Assembly (NCBI GenBank): GCA_041277045.1
Contig: JBGFSY010000001.1
Location: 930,001 to 994,000, forward strand
Origin: Reddybacter sp041277045
GTDB taxonomy: Bacteria; Pseudomonadota; Gammaproteobacteria; Pseudomonadales; Porticoccaceae
Direction: 5' to 3'
Length of the DNA stretch: 64,000 bases
In this document: positions 44,242 to 51,488 of the stretch, one piece after another
Layout of the letters: each line of letters starts with the position of its first letter
How positions within the stretch are numbered: the first letter of the stretch is position 1
Notes under the pieces: model-generated
Databases searched by the model: none
Seen by the model: only the letters and a program-made list of their open reading frames with translations
Told to the model about the DNA's origin: nothing
Position numbers and translations under genes: made by a program

Positions 44242-44574
44242 ATGAGTGATTACCCAGCAAAAACCTGTGAAATTGACAATCTTGTGCGCCACCCCAAATC
44301 AGTTGCCGCTGTGCGCGCGGGTCAGAAAACCCAGCAGCGTCGTGATGGTGTCTACGCCCACCCCGGCGAGACATTTGAATTGGAAGGTGACACCTTTGAA
44401 GTGACGTCGCTGGAGCGCCAGCGCCTTGGCGACATGAGCGATGCCGATGCGCGGGCCGAAGGCTATCCTGCTCTCGAAGTTTACAAGCAGGTGATTCTCA
44501 GTATGCATGCCGGAATGACCTGGAGCGAAGATGATTTGGTGTGGGTGCACCAGTTCACAAAACAAAATAGTTAG
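44242..44574 (+). CDS. Small ASCH-domain (PUA-like) protein
   Basis: The 110-residue protein matches the ASCH pattern: a basic start, VRAGQKTQQRRDGVYAHPGETFEL with the G-K-T/R loop, VTSLERQRLGDMSDADARAEGY, and LEVYKQVILSMHAGMTW. ASCH domains are PUA-like and are linked with RNA binding or with amidohydrolase activity on modified nucleosides (YqfB). An AAGGAG site stands upstream of the ATG. It probably shares the transcript of the acyl-CoA dehydrogenase, though no functional tie is evident. Confidence 0.72.
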   Translation: MSDYPAKTCEIDNLVRHPKSVAAVRAGQKTQQRRDGVYAHPGETFELEGDTFEVTSLERQRLGDMSDADARAEGYPALEVYKQVILSMHAGMTWSEDDLVWVHQFTKQNS

Positions 44575-44683
44575 GTTTTAGTGTCGGCTGTCTGTAAAGG
44601 GGCCGCCGATCCTTCTCCATACACCGTTTATCCCTTCTCTCCGAATAATAAAAGACAAGAGGTATTTCATTCGGACAGACGGG

Positions 44684-44713
44684 TCGGCAGGGCCTGCTAG
44701 GCAGCGATATAAT
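44684..44713 (+). promoter_or_regulatory. Candidate promoter of the minor pilin operon
   Basis: TATAAT (44708-44713) is a perfect -10, and TCGGCA (44684-44689) is an 18-base-spaced partial -35 match. It lies 117 bases before the first pilin gene. The remainder of the 44575-44829 gap shows no gene or clear terminator. Confidence 0.45.
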
Positions 44714-44829
44714 CGAAGGCCTGCAAATATTTTCCCGTAACTTGAATGTGGATGACTTGCGAACACTATCAATGTTTACAGGTGGAAGAATTGCTACCGT
44801 GCAAGGGAATTAATCGGTGAATAGAGCAA

Positions 44830-45372
44830 ATGCACAATAAACAGACTTCATGCCAACAGGGCTTTACTTTAATTGAGCTGATGATAAGCATCGCAATTGT
44901 CGCGATTTTATTGTCTATTACTATCCCTTCGTTTAACGACTTCTTTGAAAAAAACCGGGTCAAGCGCGCAGCTGAAGAAGTTTACGGTCTGGTGACTAAA
45001 GCCAGGGCTGACTCGGTTATTCACGATAGCGATATGTCGCTATCGGTGAGTGGTGGTGCCAATTGGTGTGTGGGTTATGCAACGACAGCTGGTTGTGCTT
45101 GTGGCGGTGCTACCTGCGTAGTTTCTGTAGGGGGTGTAGACGTTACTCAAGTGGTCAGTAGCCTCAATTTTCGCGATATCAGTATTGCCGGTGACTTCGG
45201 CGGTGGCTCGACATTTAATGGTGTCAAGGGTACTGCGGATCCAGGTAGTGTTACCTTATCCTCCGCGGATAATAGGTGGAAATTGTCCGTTGCCGTGTCG
45301 CGGGTGGGCCGGGTTCGGATTTGCGCCCATACCGATAGCGTAACGACCATGGGGTATACAGCGTGTCAGTAA
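44830..45372 (+). CDS. fimT: Type IV minor pilin, FimT/GspH type
   Basis: The 180-residue prepilin has the class III signal QQG/FTLIELMISIAIVAILLSI: PilD cleavage after Gly11, Phe12 at +1 and Glu16 at +5. A GspH/FimT domain follows (NRVKRAAEEVYGLVTKARADSV). Several Cys residues (CVGYATTAGCACGGATC) could make disulfides. It would be part of the minor pilin priming complex at the pilus tip. It overlaps the next gene by 10 bases. Confidence 0.9.
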   Translation: MHNKQTSCQQGFTLIELMISIAIVAILLSITIPSFNDFFEKNRVKRAAEEVYGLVTKARADSVIHDSDMSLSVSGGANWCVGYATTAGCACGGATCVVSVGGVDVTQVVSSLNFRDISIAGDFGGGSTFNGVKGTADPGSVTLSSADNRWKLSVAVSRVGRVRICAHTDSVTTMGYTACQ

Positions 45373-46064
45373 TTAAAAAGGGTTGTCAGCAGAGTGGCTT
45401 TAGCTTGGTAGAGCTTATGGTTGGCATGACGGTGGGCCTCGTGATTCTGGCTGGTGCTATAACACTCTTTGCCAAGATCAGCTTTTCCGGTCTGGAAAAC
45501 ACCCGCCGAGTGCAGCTTAATGAGCAATTGCGTAGTACTTTAAACCTCATACACAAAGACATCCAGCGCGCCGGTTATGTTGATGCCTCAGATGGTGCAA
45601 CGGGGGTGGCTGATGTTGACGTGGTGACCATGTCGCTGTTTGGTAGTATTGTGATTGGCGGCGCTAATGACTGCATTACTTATAGCTATGATTTTGATGG
45701 TAATAACATACAAGACGCAGGCGAAATTTTCGGCTTTCGGCTTAACGGAGGTGCCATTGAAAGAGATACGTCGGCTGCCACCTGCGGAATTGGAGGCGGG
45801 GGCTGGGAGGACTTTACTGACAGCGGCGTGACCATAACGGCGCTAACTTTTTCAGATGCTCGGTCTAGTGAGTATGAGGTGAGTCGTGATGGTAATGATA
45901 ATGGCGCCTGTGATAGCGGTGAAACCTGCTTGGCGAGACGTATAATTGATGTCGTTATATCAGGCCATGTTGCTCAGGAAGACCCCAATGATGCCTCCAC
46001 CCTAGTGGTGACTCTGCGTGATGAAATTAAAGTCAAAAACGACCGTTATTACACAGTGCCATGA
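45363..46064 (+). CDS. pilW: Type IV minor pilin, PilW type
   Basis: The 233-residue prepilin has QQSG/FSLVELMVGMTVGLVILAG with Glu at +5, then the PilW-like NEQLRSTLNLIHKDIQRAGY. Two Asp-rich loops, D110-E121 (DFDGNNIQDAGE) and D176-E187 (DGNDNGACDSGE), look like EF-hand-type calcium sites. The start is a GTG inside the fimT reading frame. The gene is 10 bases overlapped with fimT and 33 bases before pilX. Name by family resemblance and position. Confidence 0.88.
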   Translation: MSVIKKGCQQSGFSLVELMVGMTVGLVILAGAITLFAKISFSGLENTRRVQLNEQLRSTLNLIHKDIQRAGYVDASDGATGVADVDVVTMSLFGSIVIGGANDCITYSYDFDGNNIQDAGEIFGFRLNGGAIERDTSAATCGIGGGGWEDFTDSGVTITALTFSDARSSEYEVSRDGNDNGACDSGETCLARRIIDVVISGHVAQEDPNDASTLVVTLRDEIKVKNDRYYTVP

Positions 46065-46097
46065 TGGGGCTGGTATGCACAGTTTATAGAGGTGAGT

Positions 46098-47261
46098 ATG
46101 AATATTGATACATATCGAAGGCAGCGTGGGGCTGCGACTCTTATAGCCACCGTGATTTTAGTAGTGATTGCTTCTTTGACAGTGCTGGTGGTCAATAAAT
46201 CGGCGATAAATGAGCAGCAGCGCAGTGGTGTGGATGCTCGCAGTAAAGAGGTTTATGCCGCAGCTAATGGCGCTCTTGAATACGGGATTTCTCAGCTGAT
46301 GATCTTGTATAACGATGGCGATGTCACTACGCCCGTGTGGGACAGCGGCAGTGATGATGGTATGGCTGCTGCAGGTGATTTTTCGACCCTGGGCTATGAC
46401 CCCGATGGTGACGACGCAACCGATGATGCCTTTGTGCAGGGCATAGATTCCTTTGGCCTATCGCCCAATATTACTTACACGCTGATTACAGCGGAAGATG
46501 AGCACCCCGCTATTATTGAAATTACCGCGCCCGTGGTTGGGGCGAATGAAAGCCACGTTACTAAGACCATTAGTATGCGTGTATTGCGCGAAGACTTGGG
46601 TGGGGGAGGCCCGTTTAGCGGCCCGCCACTTATTGTGGAGAAGTGTATACCTGATGGCGCGGCGCTCGGTACACCCGACATTACGAGTGATACGGTGGCG
46701 GTTGCGACTATTCGAGGTGATTCCAGTGATGGCGATTGTTTAAACGCGGGACACTTCAGCATAACCGGCGGTGGTATAGTTGGCGAGCCAACGAATGATA
46801 CTTCTGACAGCTCTTTGGTGGAGGCATTATTTGGCTCTAGTGATGCTGTTTACAATATTCAAGAGGCGGCCTCAATTGAAGAGGCCGCGGGAATTGCCCT
46901 GGCAGATAGAGGTGTCATTTACGTAACAGAAACCACCCCCTGGGGCGACAGTGTTGGTTCACTGAATAGCCCTGTGATTTTGTTTTTTTCTGAAGAAAGC
47001 GGCTGTCCGGCGATAAACGGAGGCACTATTGTTTTTGGCCTGGTTTACTACGAAGCGCCGGATGCGGGTTGTGATAATCAGGGTACGGGCTCTTCCACCG
47101 TCTTTGGGACGGTTGCCTATGAAGGTGATTTAACGAAAATTAATGCAAATATTGAAATGGTTCAGGTGAATTTTGGCACCGGAGGTGAGAATACGGATAG
47201 CGTAAAAACAATTGCGCCACTGCCGGGCTCGTGGCGCGATTTTTCGCCAGCGGGCATTTGA
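46098..47261 (+). CDS. pilX: Type IV pilus assembly protein, PilX type (long)
   Basis: The 387-residue protein begins MNIDTYRRQRG/AATLIATVILVVIAS, a prepilin signal without Glu at +5, as is usual for PilX. ATG 46098 has GAGG upstream; a GTG two codons earlier is possible. The protein is about twice the length of P. aeruginosa PilX, with an Asp-rich loop at D101-D109 (DPDGDDATD) and an Ala/Gly/Ser-rich C-terminal half of unknown fold. No pilY1 gene follows, so the extra domain may take some of its role; that is inference. Confidence 0.8.
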   Translation: MNIDTYRRQRGAATLIATVILVVIASLTVLVVNKSAINEQQRSGVDARSKEVYAAANGALEYGISQLMILYNDGDVTTPVWDSGSDDGMAAAGDFSTLGYDPDGDDATDDAFVQGIDSFGLSPNITYTLITAEDEHPAIIEITAPVVGANESHVTKTISMRVLREDLGGGGPFSGPPLIVEKCIPDGAALGTPDITSDTVAVATIRGDSSDGDCLNAGHFSITGGGIVGEPTNDTSDSSLVEALFGSSDAVYNIQEAASIEEAAGIALADRGVIYVTETTPWGDSVGSLNSPVILFFSEESGCPAINGGTIVFGLVYYEAPDAGCDNQGTGSSTVFGTVAYEGDLTKINANIEMVQVNFGTGGENTDSVKTIAPLPGSWRDFSPAGI

Positions 47262-47379
47262 GGTCTGGGGCGGTGAGCCTGTTCTGTAAACTTGCTTGTT
47301 GAGTATGCAATGGCGACAACCAGTGATGCCTGACCCTTATGGCTAGCCTTCAGGCACTACATGTTAAAAGGAAATCGAG

Positions 47380-48333
47380 ATGACGAATTCAAAAGAGCTT
47401 TTTAGAGTGCATGGTTTTAGTAGTCAAAAGGGCTTTACTTTGCTGGAGGCACTGATAGCAATGGTGGTGCTAGCTGGAGGCTTGTTGGCAGCTTATCGCT
47501 TCAATAGTACAACCATAAGCTACTCCGCGGAGTCGAACGTACGTACTTATGCTCTCGCCATGGCAGAAGGTAAGTTGGAAGAGTTGCGCAATTTCCAGGA
47601 TAGTGATGACTTTGATGTGCTTGTGGTTAGTAGCCCAGAAGATCCCGCAGATGATGATGTGGTTGCCTATGGAGCATCGACGCTGACTCGGGAATGGGTT
47701 CGGGACGACGCTTATGGTAATGGAGATAATCCCAGAAAAGTCGATGTTACGGTCAGCTGGCCAGACAAGGGTGGCGTAACCCAGTCGGTAGTTTTGTCGT
47801 CGGTTATCTGGCGCAATAACCCTGAGAGCAATGCCAAAGAGTTGTTTTTGGCATTAAACACGGATGGTAAAGGTGTAGATGGTTACGGTGATTCTGATGG
47901 GCATGTTCCGTTGGGTCGCGGGGGTGGCAAGGTGATAGTTTCTGAGACTTATACTGATGAAGATGGTGATGGCGAGCCTGATGGTGAATATAATAGTGAG
48001 TCTGAGAGGAATTTTTACGACGTAACCTTTGAAGGTAGCATCCTTTTTACGGATCAAGGGCTAGAGGCAATCTCAATAACGAATACGTTGGGTGAAGAAC
48101 GCATCTCTTGGTGTGAGGTGACACCGGGGGAGCTGTTTTATGTTTGCTACATCAAAGGCATTCCCGACGGTACAGATTGGGGCGGCATTCTGGATTTTGA
48201 TCCGGCGGGGAATAACTTTGTCTGTGAGCCGTCTACGCAGGAAATTACAATCGAATTGATAAACCAGGCGACTACCGAGCTTTCGGGCCTGGAGGTGGTG
48301 GTAATGAAAAATAGAGGAACTTGCCCTAGCTAG
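47380..48333 (+). CDS. pilV: Type IV minor pilin, PilV type
   Basis: The 317-residue prepilin has SSQKG/FTLLEALIAMVVLAGGLLA with Glu at +5, like PilV. The mature region is long and contains the loop D193-E203 (DEDGDGEPDGE), close to calcium-binding repeats, and an earlier DGYGDSDGH. Asp and Glu are unusually frequent. It follows pilX after 118 bases. The usual order fimU-pilV-pilW-pilX-pilY1-pilE is changed here to fimT-pilW-pilX-pilV-pilE. Confidence 0.8.
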   Translation: MTNSKELFRVHGFSSQKGFTLLEALIAMVVLAGGLLAAYRFNSTTISYSAESNVRTYALAMAEGKLEELRNFQDSDDFDVLVVSSPEDPADDDVVAYGASTLTREWVRDDAYGNGDNPRKVDVTVSWPDKGGVTQSVVLSSVIWRNNPESNAKELFLALNTDGKGVDGYGDSDGHVPLGRGGGKVIVSETYTDEDGDGEPDGEYNSESERNFYDVTFEGSILFTDQGLEAISITNTLGEERISWCEVTPGELFYVCYIKGIPDGTDWGGILDFDPAGNNFVCEPSTQEITIELINQATTELSGLEVVVMKNRGTCPS

Positions 48334-48397
48334 ATTGTAATGGGCATTGTTATAGCTTTAGCTAGTAATACCACGATTCAAGAATGGAGGAGGTAAG

Positions 48398-48826
48398 ATG
48401 ATTTCTCGTAAGGCACGTGGGTATAGGCGTAGCTTGGGCTTTACCCTAATAGAGCTAATGATAGTGATCGCAATCGTGGCGATTTTGGCGGCTGTTGCCT
48501 ATCCCAGTTACTTAAATTCAATCCGCACCGCTCGTCGTGCCGATGCGATGGATGCCGTTTTGACCTTGCAAAATTTGCAGGAGAAATGGCGAGCGAGTAA
48601 TACCACCTATGGTACCTTGGCGGAAATTGGCGGCGATGCGGCATCCACCGACGGGCATTATACCATAGGAGTATCTGGCAACACGGCAACGGTCTATGTG
48701 CTGACAGCAACCCCGACAGGCTCACAGGCGGCTGATACTCACTGTGCGACAATGACCCTGACGGTTAGTGCTGGGAGCCCTCGAGGGGTGAAGGATGGGA
48801 CAAGCGGCGATTGCTGGAAAAACTAG
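48398..48826 (+). CDS. pilE: Type IV pilin, PilE type
   Basis: The 142-residue prepilin has RSLG/FTLIELMIVIAIVAILAAVAYPSY, the most conserved type IVa signal with Glu at +5. The C-terminal HCATMTLTVS...CWKN gives the D-region cysteine pair. Its size and layout match the minor pilin PilE that closes the cluster in Pseudomonas, but it could also be a major subunit. A GGAGG site (48387-48391) precedes the ATG. A terminator follows. Confidence 0.9.
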   Translation: MISRKARGYRRSLGFTLIELMIVIAIVAILAAVAYPSYLNSIRTARRADAMDAVLTLQNLQEKWRASNTTYGTLAEIGGDAASTDGHYTIGVSGNTATVYVLTATPTGSQAADTHCATMTLTVSAGSPRGVKDGTSGDCWKN

Positions 48827-48918
48827 CGCAGAAAGAATGGTTGCCAATCGCCCAAGGCAGAATACCCGAGCGAATAGGCATTAGCGCGTTTGAATTTGAA
48901 GGGTGCGTTTTTGCAAGC

Positions 48919-48952
48919 AAACCCGAGTGCTTACTAGCCCTCGGTTTTTTTT
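48919..48952 (+). terminator. Terminator after the pilin operon
   Basis: AAACCCGAG pairs with CTCGGTTTT with one bulged base, followed by a run of eight T residues. It lies 93 bases beyond pilE and 28 bases before the dsbA stop on the other strand. Confidence 0.75.
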
Positions 48953-48979
48953 GTCTAGGGGTGGGTAAATAATACCCCT

Positions 48980-49633
48980 CTATTTATTTGCGAGACGTTG
49001 ACGTTCCAGGCCAATCAAAAAATCTGCCACTTTTAACATGCCTTGCTGCCCCCCGGCGATTTTCGCACTTAACCGGTACTTCCCATTTACCACCATCTCC
49101 GGTGTGCCTTTTATACCGTAGCTGCGCTGGCGGGCGTCGGCTTGCTTGGTGGCGCTGACCACGCCGAAGGAATCAAAAGTTTTATTAAATTTATCGAGAT
49201 CGACACCCTGGGTAACAAAGAGTTTGCCGATAGCGTCTTTACTGGCTAACTTGTTTCGCTTCAAATTCATGGCTTCAAAGATCGCCTGATGTACTGGGTC
49301 TAATACCTTGAGCGCTTTGGCTGTGTAGTACGCGCGGGCGTGTAGCTCCATGCTTTTGTGCCAAATAGCGGGGCTGTGTACAAAGTTAACGTCTTCAGGC
49401 AGTTGGCTGGCCCAGGTGCTGACCATGGGCTCAAAGCTAAAGCAGTGGCTGCAGCCATACCAGAACACTTCCGCCACTTCGATGCGCTTGGGGTCGCTGG
49501 TGCGAGCCGGGGTTTTTAGTACTTCGTAATGGGTGCCTGCCTTGTACTGGTCGCCTTGGGCAGTAGCTGTGCCGATATTAAATGCCAGGGGGAGGAGGCA
49601 GAGTACGGCCAAGATCTTGAGTCGGTAGGTCAT
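48980..49633 (-). CDS. dsbA: Thiol:disulfide interchange protein DsbA
   Basis: DsbA makes disulfide bonds in periplasmic proteins. The 217-residue protein starts with a signal peptide (LKILAVLCLLPLAFNIGTATA) and has the active site CSHC at 61-64 in a thioredoxin fold, with the cis-Pro in GIKGTPEMVV. The mature pilins, cytochrome c4 and others would be its clients. It follows cytochrome c4 on the same strand but is cut off from it by a strong terminator, as the Pseudomonas order dsbA-cc4-engB-polA suggests. Confidence 0.96.
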   Translation of the reverse strand: MTYRLKILAVLCLLPLAFNIGTATAQGDQYKAGTHYEVLKTPARTSDPKRIEVAEVFWYGCSHCFSFEPMVSTWASQLPEDVNFVHSPAIWHKSMELHARAYYTAKALKVLDPVHQAIFEAMNLKRNKLASKDAIGKLFVTQGVDLDKFNKTFDSFGVVSATKQADARQRSYGIKGTPEMVVNGKYRLSAKIAGGQQGMLKVADFLIGLERQRLANK

Positions 49634-49771
49634 AGAGCTTATTCTCAGTGATGTGGGTGGAAATGGCGCTGAATAATAGACAGCGTCTATTATTCAGGTT
49701 CCCGAGCGGTGTGCAAGAAGTAGAATGCTTGGGCTCGGTTTTTGCGTTAATGGGTTTGAGCTGGAAATGAT

Positions 49772-49817
49772 ACGCACAATAAAAAAGGCGACCGAAGCCG
49801 CCTTTTTTATTGTGCGT
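49772..49817. terminator. Perfect 19-base stem terminator between cytochrome c4 and dsbA
   Basis: The arms 49772-49790 and 49799-49817 are exact reverse complements (ACGCACAAT, A-run, GGCG), with an 8-base loop. The A and T runs next to GGCG/CGCC make it a bidirectional terminator. It ends the cytochrome c4 message, 15 bases after its stop. Confidence 0.88.
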
Positions 49818-49831
49818 TGATTAAGTCATTA

Positions 49832-50479
49832 TTAATGAAGACCTGCAATATAGTTGGCGACAGCAATAATCTCTTGCTCGCTCATGTAAGCAGAAACGCC
49901 GCGCATCACGCTGCCCTCGTCGTTGCTGCGTCCCGCGAGGTCTTCAGCGTCGTGTGCGGCAGTGCGAAAAGCGCGCAATTGACTGGCAATGTACTCAGCT
50001 GATTGCCCGCCCAGTGCCGGATAGCCGGCAGGGCTATTACCGTTGCCAGCGGGTGAATGGCAACCAGTGCAGGCAGGTACACCAGTTTCCAGGTTGCCAG
50101 CTCGGTAGAGGTTTTCACCGCGCTCGAGAATTTTTGCATCATCTTTCGAGCCGTCGAGGGTGCGGGTTTGCGCATTGTAGTGAGCGGCAATATCGGCGAT
50201 GTCTTGCTCCGAGATCGTGTCGAGCATGCCGGTCATGGCAACAACGGTGCGTTCGCCGCTTTTGATATCGTTTATTTGCTTGTCGAGGTATTTCTCACCC
50301 AGGCCCGCTAATTTGGGGAATTTGCCCATTCCAGGGTAACTATTGCCGTCGGCGCCATGGCAACCAGCGCAGGCAGCGGCTTTATCCTTACCAGCACTCG
50401 CGTCGCCCTCAGCGAAGGCAGCTTGGGTTAAGGAAAGTGAGGCGGTGATTAGTATCAGTGCTTGCAAGCATATTTTCAT
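49832..50479 (-). CDS. Cytochrome c4
   Basis: A periplasmic di-heme electron carrier, probably for the terminal oxidases. The 215-residue precursor has a signal peptide (MKICLQALILITASLSLTQAAFA) and two heme sites, CAGCH in the first half and CTGCH in the second, with Met ligands in MGKF/MTGM and MRGV regions. I use ATG 50479; the frame is open 14 codons further back. Its neighbours engB and dsbA match the Pseudomonas locus. Confidence 0.94.
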   Translation of the reverse strand: MKICLQALILITASLSLTQAAFAEGDASAGKDKAAACAGCHGADGNSYPGMGKFPKLAGLGEKYLDKQINDIKSGERTVVAMTGMLDTISEQDIADIAAHYNAQTRTLDGSKDDAKILERGENLYRAGNLETGVPACTGCHSPAGNGNSPAGYPALGGQSAEYIASQLRAFRTAAHDAEDLAGRSNDEGSVMRGVSAYMSEQEIIAVANYIAGLH

Positions 50480-50592
50480 CTGATATTCCGTAGGCAGGTG
50501 ATTGGCAATAATTGGTGGCAATAGCGCCGTAAACTTAGCGCGGCATTATATACCAACATGCGACCTAAAATTAAGCGTTATACTACGCGGCT

Positions 50593-51216
50593 ATGAGTAC
50601 TCCTTTAAGCTTTACCCAGGCGGCCTTTTTACAAAGCGCCCCAACCCTAAGAGAATGCCCTGCCGACACGGGTGTAGAGGTGGCATTTGCCGGCCGTTCT
50701 AATGCCGGCAAGTCCAGTGCTATCAATACCCTGACCCGGCAGGGAAAATTGGCGCGCACCAGTAAAACACCGGGCCGTACCCAGCTGATTAATCTGTTTT
50801 CGCTAACAGAAGATAAGCGCATTGTTGATTTGCCCGGCTATGGCTTCGCCAAGGTGCCGAAGGCGATGAAAGCCCGCTGGGATAAAAACCTGGCCGAGTA
50901 CCTACAGGGCAGGCAGTCACTGAAGGGCCTGGTTTTGTTGATGGATATTCGCCACCCCCTGCAGGATTATGACTGGCAAATGCTGACCTGGTCGGCGGAT
51001 TGCGGTATGCCAGTGCATTTGTTGCTCACCAAGGCCGATAAGCTTAAAAGGGGCCCGGCAAAAAGCACTTTGCTGCAAGTGCGTAAGGTTCTGGAGGAGG
51101 AGGGGCTAAATGACCTAGTCTCGGTGCAGATGTTTTCGGCGCTAAAGCGTAGTGGAATCGAAGAGTTAGAGACCGTTTTACGTTCGTGGTTAACGGAATC
51201 CCTAGCTGAAGAGTAG
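50593..51216 (+). CDS. engB: Ribosome biogenesis GTPase EngB (YihA/YsxC)
   Basis: EngB is a GTPase needed for assembly of the large ribosomal subunit. The 207-residue protein has G1 GRSNAGKSSAIN, switch I RTSKTPGRTQLIN, G3 DLPGYGFAKVP, and G4 LLTKADKLKRGP. It is divergent from cytochrome c4 and convergent with polA. The same arrangement is found in E. coli and Pseudomonas, where the gap to polA encodes a small RNA. Confidence 0.97.
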   Translation: MSTPLSFTQAAFLQSAPTLRECPADTGVEVAFAGRSNAGKSSAINTLTRQGKLARTSKTPGRTQLINLFSLTEDKRIVDLPGYGFAKVPKAMKARWDKNLAEYLQGRQSLKGLVLLMDIRHPLQDYDWQMLTWSADCGMPVHLLLTKADKLKRGPAKSTLLQVRKVLEEEGLNDLVSVQMFSALKRSGIEELETVLRSWLTESLAEE

Positions 51217-51286
51217 CCTGCCCTTTTGTTGTTGCCTTGTGCGGCGTTATGGCCGAGGTAAATACGGTGATGACTAAAAATTTGGC

Positions 51287-51314
51287 AAAAAAAAACCGGC
51301 GCATAGCGCCGGTT
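51287..51314 (-). terminator. Strong terminator on the polA strand
   Basis: A perfect 9-base GC-rich stem with a 3-base loop (51294-51314) is followed on the minus strand by nine T residues. It ends polA messages or the candidate small RNA. Confidence 0.88.
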
Positions 51315-51365
51315 AAAGTGTCTGGCCGAGTTGCCAAGAGGGGGAAGGCTTCCCCGGCCATCGTT
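51287..51365 (-). ncRNA. Candidate small RNA at the Spot 42/ErsA position
   Basis: On the minus strand the region can fold as TGGCCG...CGGCCA (51355-51360 with 51323-51328), enclosing GGGGAAG/CTTCCCC (51341-51355). A textbook terminator follows: AACCGGCGC-TAT-GCGCCGGTT (51294-51314) and a T-run to 51287. polA ends at 51489, about 175 bases before this terminator. In E. coli spf and in P. aeruginosa ersA lie in the same engB-polA gap. I saw no clear promoter, so the 5' end is a guess and it could be just the polA 3' end. Confidence 0.4.
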
Positions 51366-51421
51366 AAAGCTAGGAGTTTGTCACTTGCAAGGAATAAGAC
51401 CGGGGTAAGAGGCTAAAGTTC

Positions 51422-51451
51422 ACCGAGAATTTAAATAGTTCTCAGTTTTTT
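51422..51451 (+). terminator. Terminator on the engB strand
   Basis: ACCGAGAA (51422-51429) pairs with TTCTCAGT (51439-51446) with one wobble, followed by T residues to 51451. It would stop engB transcripts 206 bases after the stop codon. engB and polA transcripts would therefore overlap. Confidence 0.7.
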
Positions 51452-51488
51452 AATTTATGATGCCCCCTTTCTTTAGAACGCTTTGGTA

